From: Limosilactobacillus reuteri
GTDB lineage: Bacteria; Bacillota; Bacilli; Lactobacillales; Lactobacillaceae
NCBI RefSeq assembly: GCF_034259105.1
Contig: NZ_CP139478.1
Location: 968,001 to 1,032,000 of the forward strand
DNA length: 64,000 nucleotides
Reading direction: 5' to 3'
Shown here: piece after piece, positions 16,931 through 25,850 of the stretch
How positions within the stretch are numbered: the first letter of the stretch is position 1
How the letters are laid out: each line of letters begins with the position of its first letter
Translations under genes and position numbers: made by a program
Notes under the pieces: model-generated
What the model was told of the DNA's origin: nothing
The model's database searches: none
What the model saw: the letters and a program-made list of their open reading frames with translations, nothing else

Positions 16931-18922
16931 TCACCCAATAAACAATCGACCAATTTGAAAGATAATAAATGCAATCCCATAAGCAACGACTAAACTGGAG
17001 GCAACAGAATAAAGCATCCACTTAGTCGAACCAGTTTCTTGTTTGATAGTTGCTAACGTTGCAAAACATGGTGCATATAAAAGAATAAAGACTAATAACG
17101 TATAAGCAGAAAGCGGAGTCATAAACTGACCAAGTGAAGCGATTAGGAATGCTTTACTGCTTGTATGAAACATTACCATCATACTAGAAGTAATAACCTC
17201 TTTAGCAAGGATCCCTGTAAACAAAGCACTAATTGGCTGCCACTGGTCAAGACCAATTGGCTTAAAGACCGGAACAAGGATGTGTCCAAGGCCGGCTGCA
17301 AAACTACTAGCCGAATTAGTAACAAAACCACTAGGGCCAAAACTTGATAATATCCAGATTAAAACAGTTCCGGCAAAAATAATTGTCCCAGCTTTTTTAA
17401 TAAATCCCTTACCCTTATCCCATGTACCGTGCCAAATTACATCAAGACGGGGAAGATGATAGTGCGGAAGTTCAACTACAAAAACTGAACTTTCTTTTAC
17501 TTTAAAGATTACTTGATAGAATTTTGCCATTGCTAAAGCCACGACAATCCCTAAGAAGTAGACCGATAAAACAATCAGTGCTTGATGACGTGGGAAGAAG
17601 GCGGCAACGAATAAGCTATAGATTGGTAGGCGGGCTGAACAGCTCATAAACGGCATAATTAAGGTAGTGATCAGTCGTTCTTTAGGCTGTTCAATTGTTC
17701 GCGCAGCCATGATTCCCGTAACATTACAACCAAAACCGATGATTAATGGAATAAAAGATTTACCGTTTAAACCAATCATCTGCATAACCCGGTCTGTTAC
17801 TAAGGCTGCCCGCGCCATGTAACCAGAGTCCTCAAGCAGGGAAATACAGGCAAAGAGCATAAAGATTTGCGGAATAAAGGCTAAAACTCCTCCAACTCCG
17901 GCAATAATACCGTTAACGACTAGCGACCGTAATGCGGGAATTGCCCCGAGACTAGCTAAGGTTTGGTCGGCGGTAGTTGAAACCGGGCCTGATATAAATT
18001 GATCAAGCATATCGGAAAGTGGGGTGCCAACCCAATCAAAAGATAGTTTAAACATTATAAAGAAAATTAAGACAAAAATTGGTAAGCCAAGAATCGGGTT
18101 GGTAACGATTTTGTCAATTCGACTTGTTAGTTCAACTTGACCACCATTGCTAAGTTGATGCCGCGCCTGATCAAGTGTGTCCTCAATAAACTGTAACCGG
18201 ACTTCAAAAATCTGGTCAGCAAACTTTTGCGCATCATAATATTTTTGTTGCGAAAGCAGGGGAGTTAGCTCTTTTTCCTGGGCAAATTTGCGGATTACTT
18301 TATTCTTACTTATGAATTGAATCGCTAACCAACGCGCAACTTGGGGCGCAAAAGAACAATCACTTTCCAGCGCTGTACTTGCCTGCCTGATTGCCTGTTT
18401 GATCATCGGGGGATAATCTAAATCTAGTTGGGTAGGATAGAGCGAATTACAATTGATAGTTTCTTTTCGCAATTGATCAATTCCTTGGTGGCCACGCGCA
18501 TTTGTTGTCATTACTTTACAACCTAGACTTTTTTCAAGCAGGTCAAGGTCATATTCATACCCTGATCGGCGAAGGTCATCAATCATGTTAAGGACTAATA
18601 CGACAGGATAGCCGAGTTCCAATACCTCGATTGTTAATAGCAGATTTCGTTTTAACTGACTAGCATTTGCAATATTGAGTACCATATTAGGTTGACTATG
18701 CATTAAGTAGTTGGTTACAACTGCTTCATCTTTTGTCAAAGGGTCAAGTGAATATACACCAGGCAAATCAATGATAATAATATCTGTTCCCTTAAGTGTT
18801 CCTTGTTTCTTTTCGACTGTAACTCATGTCCAATTACCGACATAGGCGTACTTATCAGTTAAGGAGTTAAATAGGGTAGTTTTCCCAGTATTAGGATTTC
18901 CAATCAGTGCAACTGTTGTCAT
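16931..18922 (-). pseudogene. feoB: ferrous iron transporter FeoB, interrupted by an in-frame TGA
   Basis: Read from ATG 18922 the protein begins MTTVALIGNPNTGKTTLFNSL (P-loop), then reaches GNWT followed by TGA at 18826-18824, where FeoB normally has Gly (GNWPGVTVE / GNWTGVTVE). After it the frame continues without a break as VTVEKKQG, DLPGVYSL, NMIDD and the full membrane part to TGA 16931, 663 codons in all. A single GGA to TGA change explains it. Unless reading-through or a sequence error applies, the product stops at residue 32. A TTG restart at 18766 would lack the P-loop. The feoA start and SD spacing are intact. Confidence 0.88.
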
Positions 18923-18923
18923 T

Positions 18924-19130
18924 TTATTTTGCCCCCGTAAGCATTGTAAAAACAGTGTACCGCAGGCCGATTCGTTGGTGGTCATTTTCGATTATTACTG
19001 GGCCGTGAAAGGGATATTTTTGAACCACTTTAATCGGACATCCTTCACACAAGCCCATATCATGTAATCGGGCGGCAGTCGCTGTATTTAAACAGTCAAA
19101 TGAGTGAAGAATATAATTTTGCTGAATCAT
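18924..19130 (-). CDS. feoA: ferrous iron transport protein A
   Basis: The 68-aa protein is an SH3-like FeoA domain: ATAARLHDMGLCEGCPIKVVQKYPF followed by PVIIENDHQRIGLRYTVFTMLTG, the usual order of the G-L-x-x-G turn and the final strand with IGLR..a..I. It acts with FeoB at the membrane. ATG 19130 follows AAGGAGG with a 12-nt gap; a longer in-frame start at 19190 would add 20 residues not seen in the family. It precedes feoB with 1 nt between stop and start. Confidence 0.88.
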   Translation of the reverse strand: MIQQNYILHSFDCLNTATAARLHDMGLCEGCPIKVVQKYPFHGPVIIENDHQRIGLRYTVFTMLTGAK

Positions 19131-19352
19131 TATTGCTACCTGCCTCCTTGAATATTCCGAAATTATATAAATACTATATTCTATCTTCATTATACACTTA
19201 AATCACCCCTTGAGAAAGCGCTTGAAATAAATTAAAATGAGTAGTTTTATTTTTTATTATTCGGATATAATAAGAATGTAAAGAATTTATTGATATTTAT
19301 GGAATATTTACCGAGAATATTTTGGAATATTTCGGTCAGGAGGATGAATTTT

Positions 19353-20150
19353 ATGGCAACACTAGAAATAAAGGATCTTCACGTTTCAGTTAAAGATGAA
19401 GAAAGCAAAGAAGAAAAGGAGATCCTTAAAGGGGTTAACCTCAAGATGAAGACTGGAGAAATTCATGCAATTATGGGACCAAATGGAACTGGTAAGTCTA
19501 CTCTTTCTCAAACCATCATGGGTCACCCTAACTATCATGTTACGCAGGGAGATATCCTTCTTGACGGGGAGAGCATTGTTGACATGCCAGTCGATGAACG
19601 GGCACGCAAAGGTCTTTTTCTTGCAATGCAATATCCCGCTGAAATTCAAGGGGTTACTAATGCTGAATTCCTTCGAGCAGCGATCAATGCTCGGCGCCCT
19701 GAAGATGATCAGATTTCAGTAATGGACTTTATTAAGAAACTCGACAAGAACTTAGAATTGCTTGATATGAGTCAATCCATGACTGAACGTTATCTTAATG
19801 AGGGTTTCTCTGGTGGTGAAAAGAAGCGGAATGAGATTTTGCAGCTTTTAATGATTGAACCTAGTTTTGCGATTCTTGATGAAATTGACTCTGGACTTGA
19901 CATTGATGCTCTTAAGGTGGTTTCAAAGGGCGTTAACTCAATGCGGGGCGACAACTTTGGTTCATTAATTATTACCCACTATCAACGCCTTTTGAACTAC
20001 ATCGTTCCCGATACGGTTCACGTAATGATGGGTGGCCGAATTGTAAAAACTGGTGGCCCTGATCTTGCTAAGAAACTTGAAGATGAAGGTTACGCTGGCT
20101 TACGTGACGAATTAGGTCTTGATATCAAACTTGTAGATGATGAAGACTAG
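19353..20150 (+). CDS. sufC: Fe-S cluster assembly ATPase SufC
   Basis: The 265-aa ABC-type ATPase powers the SufBCD scaffold. Walker A GPNGTGKS is near residues 43-50, the signature FSGGEKKR near 151-158 and Walker B FAILDEID near 171-178. ATG 19353 has an AGGAGG SD 7 nt upstream; in-frame codons before it (from 19290) are not expected in SufC. It heads sufC-sufD-sufS-sufU-sufB, the Bacillota order, with short gaps or overlaps throughout. Confidence 0.96.
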   Translation: MATLEIKDLHVSVKDEESKEEKEILKGVNLKMKTGEIHAIMGPNGTGKSTLSQTIMGHPNYHVTQGDILLDGESIVDMPVDERARKGLFLAMQYPAEIQGVTNAEFLRAAINARRPEDDQISVMDFIKKLDKNLELLDMSQSMTERYLNEGFSGGEKKRNEILQLLMIEPSFAILDEIDSGLDIDALKVVSKGVNSMRGDNFGSLIITHYQRLLNYIVPDTVHVMMGGRIVKTGGPDLAKKLEDEGYAGLRDELGLDIKLVDDED

Positions 20151-20161
20151 GAGGCAGTTTG

Positions 20162-21451
20162 ATGACAGAATTAAACTCAGCAAAAGAACAAATAATTGCT
20201 GCTAGTAAGGCAAATAATGAACCTCAGCAATTGATTGATCGCCGGCTTAGTGCTCGTGAGTTGATGGAAAAGCTCCGTTTGCCGCGGATGCAACGGTTCG
20301 ATTTTCGAACTTGGCCCCTTATTGCGGATCGGCCATTGAAATGGATTGAATCAGATGCCAGCTTAGTTGAAAAACCAGCCGCCGATGATGAAGTAATTAA
20401 GGTAACCCAGTTGGGACAAACTTTGCTCCACGTTAACTTGCCGCAAAAGCTTCAAGATCAGGGGGTTATTCTCACAGATATCTTTACTGCTGCTCGTGAA
20501 TATCCTGAACTTTTCAATAAATACTTCATGACTGCTATTAACCCCGAAGAAAACCTCTTAACTGCTTATCATCTTGCTTATCTTAATGCCGGTTTATTCC
20601 TCTATATTCCAAAGAACGTTGAAATTGAAAAGCCAATTGAGGCCGAGATTATTCAGGACAGCACTCAAGATGAGCCCTTGATTTCGCATATTCTAGTAAT
20701 TGCCGATCGTGGCAGCCGAATTAAGTTTATTCAACACCTTACAACGGTTGGTGACCACGAGAATACCGCTAATATGATGATTGAATTAATGGCACAGGAA
20801 AATAGTGAGATTGACTTTTCTTCCTTAGATGAATTTGGTCCCCATACCCATACTTACTTTAAGCGGCGTGCCGACATTGGCAAGGATGCGCACGTTGAAT
20901 GGGCAGTTGGCTTGATGAATGATGGTAACACAGTTGGTGACATGGATTCCGAATTGCTAGGCGATGGGGGTTATGCTAATTCAAAGATGATTGCCGTAAC
21001 TACTCGTGACCAAGAAGTTGGCGTCAATAACCGCGTCACCAACCACGGTAAGCATACCACCGGATTGATAAACCAGCGAGGCGTCATTCTTGAAAAGTCT
21101 GAATTGATTTTTAATGGAATTGGGCAAATTATTCATGGTGCTCATGGGGCAAAGGCGGACCAACAAAACCGGGTATTGATTATGTCCGATCAAGCACGGG
21201 GAGATGCTAACCCAATTCTGTTAATTGACGAAAATGATGTTGAGGCAGGACATGCGGCTAGTGTTGGCCCAGTTGATCAACAACAAATGTATTACTTAAT
21301 GAGTCGAGGAATTCCGCGCGCGCAAGCAGAACGAATGGTTATTCGAGGATTCTTAGGAGCAGTCTTGAGTGCAATCCCAGTAGCGGATGTACGGAATAAG
21401 TTAATTACGATTCTTGAAAGGAAGCTCGCCGATGGACAACAATACGAATGA
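20162..21451 (+). CDS. sufD: Fe-S cluster assembly protein SufD
   Basis: The 429-aa beta-helix protein pairs with SufB and SufC to build clusters. It carries the conserved C-terminal SufBD block: GHAASVGPVDQQQMYYLMSRG followed by IPRAQAERMVIRGFL, with the His used in cluster transfer. ATG 20162 is preferred over TTG 20159, since GGAGG lies just upstream at 20150-20154. The end overlaps sufS by 20 nt. Confidence 0.94.
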   Translation: MTELNSAKEQIIAASKANNEPQQLIDRRLSARELMEKLRLPRMQRFDFRTWPLIADRPLKWIESDASLVEKPAADDEVIKVTQLGQTLLHVNLPQKLQDQGVILTDIFTAAREYPELFNKYFMTAINPEENLLTAYHLAYLNAGLFLYIPKNVEIEKPIEAEIIQDSTQDEPLISHILVIADRGSRIKFIQHLTTVGDHENTANMMIELMAQENSEIDFSSLDEFGPHTHTYFKRRADIGKDAHVEWAVGLMNDGNTVGDMDSELLGDGGYANSKMIAVTTRDQEVGVNNRVTNHGKHTTGLINQRGVILEKSELIFNGIGQIIHGAHGAKADQQNRVLIMSDQARGDANPILLIDENDVEAGHAASVGPVDQQQMYYLMSRGIPRAQAERMVIRGFLGAVLSAIPVADVRNKLITILERKLADGQQYE

Positions 21452-22670
21452 TTATTTAGCCGACTTTCCAGCACTTAATCAGCGAGTCAATGATGAACGC
21501 TTAGCCTACCTTGATAATGCTGCGACTGTTCAGCGCCCACGTCAGGTAATTCAGGCACTTGTTAACTTTTATGAACAAGATAATGCAAATGTTCACCGAG
21601 GGGTTCATGCACTAGCAGAACGTGCAACTAAGGATTATGAAGAAGCACGAAAGAAAGTGCAAAAGTTTATTAACGCGCCGAGTGCTAATGAAATTATCTT
21701 TACCAAAGGGTGTACAGATGGATTAAATCTCGTCGCTGCAACCTATGGCGAACAAAATATTCAACCTGGTGATGAGATTGTTATTTCAATCATGGAACAC
21801 CATAGTAACCTTATTCCTTGGCAACAATTAGCTAAGGAAAAGGGTGCTGCCTTGAAATATATTGAATTAACTCCAGATGGCGAACTTGATCTTGCAGATG
21901 CTAAAAATAAAATTACCGATAAGACAAAGATTGTGGCAGTAGCCCATGCTAGTAATGTGTTAGGAACAGTGACGCCCTTGAAAGAATTAGCAATGATTGC
22001 GCACCAATATGGGGCAGTCGTTGTTGGTGATGGAGCTCAAGCGGTTCCGCATATGCCAGTCGATGTGCAAGATCTTGATGTTGACTTTTACGCTTTTTCT
22101 GGTCATAAGATGATGAGCCCGATGGGAATTGGGGGTTTATACGGAAAAGAGAGTTTATTACGAGCGATGCCTCCTTACCAATACGGTGGGGAAATGATTA
22201 ATGATGTTCACCGGGATGAGAGTACATGGGCTGATATCCCGTTTAAATTTGAAGCGGGAACCCAAAATATTGCCGGGGCAGTTGGTCTTGGAGCCGCGAT
22301 TGATTATTTAAATGGTATTGGAATGGATAGGATTGTGCAAAAAGAACAGGAACTTGTTAACTATGTTTTGCCCAAGTTAATTGCCATTCCAGATGTCGAG
22401 GTTTATGGTCCGCAATCGCCAGCAAAGCATACTGGGGTAATTGCCTTTAACATCAAAGGCCTTCATCCCCATGATGTTGCTACGGCCCTTGATATGGATG
22501 GGGTTGCAGTCCGCGCAGGTCACCATTGTGCGCAGCCACTCATGGAAGACTTGGGAGTAACGGCAACCGCTCGTGCCAGTTTTTATTTTTACAATACTAA
22601 AGAAGATGCTGATCAATTAATTAATGCAATCAAAGAAACAAAGGAGTTCTTTAACATTGGGACTATCTAA
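21432..22670 (+). CDS. sufS: cysteine desulfurase SufS
   Basis: The 412-aa PLP enzyme takes sulfur from cysteine for the Suf scaffold. Lys226 in FSGHKMMSP binds PLP and Cys366 in RAGHHCAQPLM holds the persulfide; both numbers match classical SufS closely. ATG 21432 follows GAAAGGAAG within the end of sufD. It overlaps sufU by 14 nt, and SufU is its known sulfur acceptor in Gram-positive bacteria. Confidence 0.96.
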   Translation: MDNNTNDYLADFPALNQRVNDERLAYLDNAATVQRPRQVIQALVNFYEQDNANVHRGVHALAERATKDYEEARKKVQKFINAPSANEIIFTKGCTDGLNLVAATYGEQNIQPGDEIVISIMEHHSNLIPWQQLAKEKGAALKYIELTPDGELDLADAKNKITDKTKIVAVAHASNVLGTVTPLKELAMIAHQYGAVVVGDGAQAVPHMPVDVQDLDVDFYAFSGHKMMSPMGIGGLYGKESLLRAMPPYQYGGEMINDVHRDESTWADIPFKFEAGTQNIAGAVGLGAAIDYLNGIGMDRIVQKEQELVNYVLPKLIAIPDVEVYGPQSPAKHTGVIAFNIKGLHPHDVATALDMDGVAVRAGHHCAQPLMEDLGVTATARASFYFYNTKEDADQLINAIKETKEFFNIGTI

Positions 22671-23118
22671 GTTAAATGGTTTATACCGTGAAGTGATTCT
22701 CGATTATGCCGATCATCCACATAATAAGGGAGAATTAGCAACTACTACGAATGCAATGACCCTTCATAATCCTACTTGTGGAGATACGATTAATCTTCAG
22801 GTCGAAGTAGAAGATAACAAGATCAAAAATATTGCCTATACTGGTGATGGCTGTACCATTAGTCAAGCATCAGCAAGCATGATGACCGACGCTGTTAAGG
22901 GAAAAACAACTGAAGAAGCCCTTGCGATGGCAAAGACTTTTTCTGATATGGCAATCGGTAAAGAACATTCAGAAGCTGACTTGGATCAACTAGGGGATGC
23001 CCGGATTCTTACCAGTATTATGGAATTCCCAGCTCGAATAAAGTGCGCCACGCTCTCATGGTGGGCATTACAACGAGCACTGTTGAAGGATAGCGAGGAG
23101 GAAGAAAATAATGAGTAA
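22657..23118 (+). CDS. sufU: zinc-dependent sulfurtransferase / scaffold SufU
   Basis: The 153-aa protein has the SufU metal ligands: Cys in HNPTCGDT, Cys in [15 protein letters not shown] and Cys in [13 protein letters not shown]. SufU takes sulfur from SufS. The start is TTG 22657, eight nt after an AAAGGAG SD and matching the family start ([15 protein letters not shown]); the in-frame ATG at 22624 lies inside sufS and has no SD. The stop overlaps the sufB start. Confidence 0.93.
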   Translation: MGLSKLNGLYREVILDYADHPHNKGELATTTNAMTLHNPTCGDTINLQVEVEDNKIKNIAYTGDGCTISQASASMMTDAVKGKTTEEALAMAKTFSDMAIGKEHSEADLDQLGDARILTSIMEFPARIKCATLSWWALQRALLKDSEEEENNE

Positions 23119-24520
23119 TGATGCAGCAAGCATTATAAATAATAATGACCAGTATGAATACGGCTTTCATGATAACGTTGAGCCGGAATATTCAACTGGG
23201 AGAGGGCTGACAGAAGAAACTGTCCGCAAAATTTCAGCTGCTAAGCATGAACCTAAATGGATGCTAGATTACCGGCTTAAAGCCTACAAGATTTATAAAG
23301 AATTACCGATGCCAAAATTTGGGCCAGATTTATCAGAATTAGACCTGAAGAACATGCTTTACTACCAAAAGATGACCGATAAAAAGTTTCGCGACTGGGA
23401 TGATGTGCCCGAAGATTTAAAACGGACTTTTGATCGATTAGGGGTTCCAGAAGCAGAGCGAAAATACCTTGCCGGTTCATCTGCTCAATATGAATCTGAA
23501 GTTGTTTATCACAATATGAAAAATGAGTTTGAAAAGCTGGGGATTATTTTTACTGATACAGATACAGCCTTAAAAGAATACCCAGAATTATTTAAGAAAT
23601 GGTTTGGTAAATTAGTTCAACCAACTGATAATAAATTTGCGGCCCTAAATGCAGCAGTATGGTCAGGTGGTTCATTTATTTATGTACCAAAGGGCGTTAA
23701 GACAAAGACGCCAATTCAATCTTACTTCCGGCTTAATGCGGAAAACTCTGGACAATTTGAGCGGACCTTGATTATTGTTGATGAAGGGGCAAGTGTCGAT
23801 TATGTTGAAGGATGTACTGCTCCCAATTACTCTTCTGATAGTCTCCATGCTGCGGTTGTTGAAGTTAACGTCTGCAAGGATGCTTACTGCCGCTACACAA
23901 CTATTCAGAACTGGTCGGATAATGTTTATAGTCTAGAAACAAAACGGGCTGCAGCGGCAGAAAATGCAACCATGGAATGGGTTGATGGGAACCTTGGCTC
24001 AAAAGTCACGATGAAGTACCCAAGCGTCTACCTTAATGGTGAGGGAGCACGGGGAACCATGCTTTCCATCGCAGTTGCCAGCAATGGAATCCACCAAGAT
24101 TCAGGGGCACGAATGATCCACAATGCTAAAAATACATCTAGTTCGATTGTTTCAAAATCAATTGCTAAGACAGGGGGCTCAACTGATTACCGCGGAACAG
24201 TCCGCTTTGGTAAGCACTCTGATGGCTCTAAAGCCCACGTTGAATGTGACACGATCATTATGGATGACCAATCATCCTCAGATACGATTCCATATAATGA
24301 AATTGACAATGCCCATGTCGCAATGGAACATGAGGCTAAAGTATCTAAGATCTCTGAAGAACAACTTTACTATCTTATGAGCAGGGGAATTTCAGAAGCA
24401 AAGGCAACTGAAATGATTATTATGGGCTTCGTGGAACCATTTACGAAGCAATTGCCAATGGAATATGCAGTTGAATTGAATCGTTTGATCAGTTTTGAGA
24501 TGGAAGGTTCAATTGGTTAA
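23111..24520 (+). CDS. sufB: Fe-S cluster assembly protein SufB
   Basis: The 469-aa beta-helix scaffold protein has SufB features: an N-terminal [40 protein letters not shown], the [21 protein letters not shown] block, and C-terminal [20 protein letters not shown] with [10 protein letters not shown]. Length is the usual 465-470. A GAGGAGG SD precedes the ATG. It is the fifth suf gene. Confidence 0.95.
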   Translation: MSNDAASIINNNDQYEYGFHDNVEPEYSTGRGLTEETVRKISAAKHEPKWMLDYRLKAYKIYKELPMPKFGPDLSELDLKNMLYYQKMTDKKFRDWDDVPEDLKRTFDRLGVPEAERKYLAGSSAQYESEVVYHNMKNEFEKLGIIFTDTDTALKEYPELFKKWFGKLVQPTDNKFAALNAAVWSGGSFIYVPKGVKTKTPIQSYFRLNAENSGQFERTLIIVDEGASVDYVEGCTAPNYSSDSLHAAVVEVNVCKDAYCRYTTIQNWSDNVYSLETKRAAAAENATMEWVDGNLGSKVTMKYPSVYLNGEGARGTMLSIAVASNGIHQDSGARMIHNAKNTSSSIVSKSIAKTGGSTDYRGTVRFGKHSDGSKAHVECDTIIMDDQSSSDTIPYNEIDNAHVAMEHEAKVSKISEEQLYYLMSRGISEAKATEMIIMGFVEPFTKQLPMEYAVELNRLISFEMEGSIG

Positions 24521-24552
24521 TTGAATTAACAAATAAGTTTGGAGGAACGTTT

Positions 24553-24885
24553 ATGGCTGACGAAAAAGATACCCCCTTTTCCCCAATTGAAAATAAAGTG
24601 ATGGATGCGTTGGAAGAAGTTATTGATCCAGAATTGGGAATTGACCTCGTTAACCTTGGCCTTATTTATGATGTTAAGGTTGATGATAATGGTGAATGTA
24701 CGGTCACAATGACTTTAACGACAATGGGCTGTCCATTAGGCGATATTTTGAACCGCGACATTACCAAGGCAGTTACTTCTGTTGAAGGTGTAACTAAATG
24801 TAATATTAATCTTGTGTGGGAGCCGGTTTGGGATTTGTCAAGAATGAGCAGGTTTGCTAAAATTGCATTAGGAATTCACGGCTAG
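24553..24885 (+). CDS. sufT: SufT-like metal-sulfur cluster assembly factor (DUF59/MIP18)
   Basis: The 110-aa protein is a MIP18/PaaD domain: VIDPELGIDLVNLGLIYDVKV, then TMTLTTMGCPLGD with the conserved Cys, and VWEPVWDLSRMS near the end. Relatives help mature Fe-S proteins under high demand. It follows sufB by 32 nt with its own GGAGG SD, so it is probably in the same operon. The sufT symbol is by family resemblance. Confidence 0.85.
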   Translation: MADEKDTPFSPIENKVMDALEEVIDPELGIDLVNLGLIYDVKVDDNGECTVTMTLTTMGCPLGDILNRDITKAVTSVEGVTKCNINLVWEPVWDLSRMSRFAKIALGIHG

Positions 24886-24901
24886 ATATAGGAGGTCAGA
24901 C

Positions 24902-25792
24902 ATGGATATTAAACGCTTTGTTTATCAACGAAAGAGGCTTGGCTATTCACAAGTTGCCTTAAGCAAGGGGATTTGTACCCAGTCGACCTTAAGTAAGTTT
25001 GAAAGCAATGGTCAAGTACCATCACTCACGATTCTGGCGCAGCTTTGCGACCGTCTAGGACTAACGATTGATGATTTAAGCAAAGACAATACATCCTCAA
25101 TTCGTTATATGAGAAGTCTGCTTAACCAGATTGAATTGGCTTTAATGATTGAACACTTTCCTCAGGCAGTTAGTAACCTTAAGAAGATTCGGCTTGAAGA
25201 GTTAAAACCGCCACAAGATCGGATGCAATATTATTATTTAAAAGGGATGATTTATACTTTAACTAATAATAACGCATCGACAAGTCTCTTTAACTTTACT
25301 AAGATTTTAGATGAACTGGATGAGCAACATCGGACAATCTTTTCGCCATTAGCATATTTAGGATCAGGGATCTTATATGCGCGGCAAAATTCAATGGAAC
25401 ATGCTGATTTCTTTTTCTCAAAGGTTATTGCATTCTTAAGATCAAAGGCTGATGAAGACTTAGCGGGTGTTGATCGGAATTATTATCTACGGATTGTAAC
25501 GATGATGTACTACGCTGCCGAGTACCATTCATTAAATAAGCGGCTAGAGGTTAGTAACCAAGTTTTGGAGGCTACGATAAAGATCTGTGCTAGCAATCAT
25601 GTTACCTATTTCTTACCACGAATTAAATTACTAGAAGCAAATAATGCAATTGAGTTAGGAGAAAACTCGAAAAAAATACGCCGCCTTTTAACTGAAGCAG
25701 AAGTATTTGCTCGCTTCAATAAAAATAATGTTGTTGAAGTTCAAGTAGCTGCTCTGTTAAATAACTTTGATAAGACGATTAGTAATAAATGA
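24902..25792 (+). CDS. Rgg-like transcriptional regulator (XRE HTH plus helical repeats)
   Basis: The 296-aa protein has an N-terminal XRE helix-turn-helix (residues about 5-58: LGYSQVALSKGICTQSTLSKFE, then LCDRLGLTIDDL) and an all-helical C-terminal part of about 230 residues resembling TPR-like peptide-binding domains of the Rgg/PlcR group. Such proteins often answer short pheromones. It starts 16 nt after the sufT-like gene with a GGAGG SD, so it is likely cotranscribed. No pheromone gene was found beside it. The ligand is unknown. Confidence 0.75.
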   Translation: MDIKRFVYQRKRLGYSQVALSKGICTQSTLSKFESNGQVPSLTILAQLCDRLGLTIDDLSKDNTSSIRYMRSLLNQIELALMIEHFPQAVSNLKKIRLEELKPPQDRMQYYYLKGMIYTLTNNNASTSLFNFTKILDELDEQHRTIFSPLAYLGSGILYARQNSMEHADFFFSKVIAFLRSKADEDLAGVDRNYYLRIVTMMYYAAEYHSLNKRLEVSNQVLEATIKICASNHVTYFLPRIKLLEANNAIELGENSKKIRRLLTEAEVFARFNKNNVVEVQVAALLNNFDKTISNK

Positions 25793-25799
25793 AAATAAA

Positions 25800-25842
25800 G
25801 GGAGCGAGGCAAAAAGTCAGAGGTGACTTCCGCCTCGCTCCC
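25800..25842 (+). terminator. strong terminator-like hairpin, target of the group II intron
   Basis: GGGAGCGAGGC pairs perfectly with GCCTCGCTCCC (25832-25842), and AAGTCA/TGACTT pairs inside around GAGG. It resembles the first part of the intergenic repeats (GGGAGCGAGACAGAAGTCAC). Eight nt later the group II intron begins. Confidence 0.8.
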
Positions 25843-25850
25843 ACTATCTA

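Noticed and set aside
16931..18766. Restarted FeoB from TTG 18766 as a normal gene
   Set aside because: It would lack the P-loop and has no SD before the TTG.
18767..18922. TGA in feoB considered as selenocysteine or a programmed event
   Set aside because: The family has Gly at this place, no selenocysteine signal follows, and one base change explains it.
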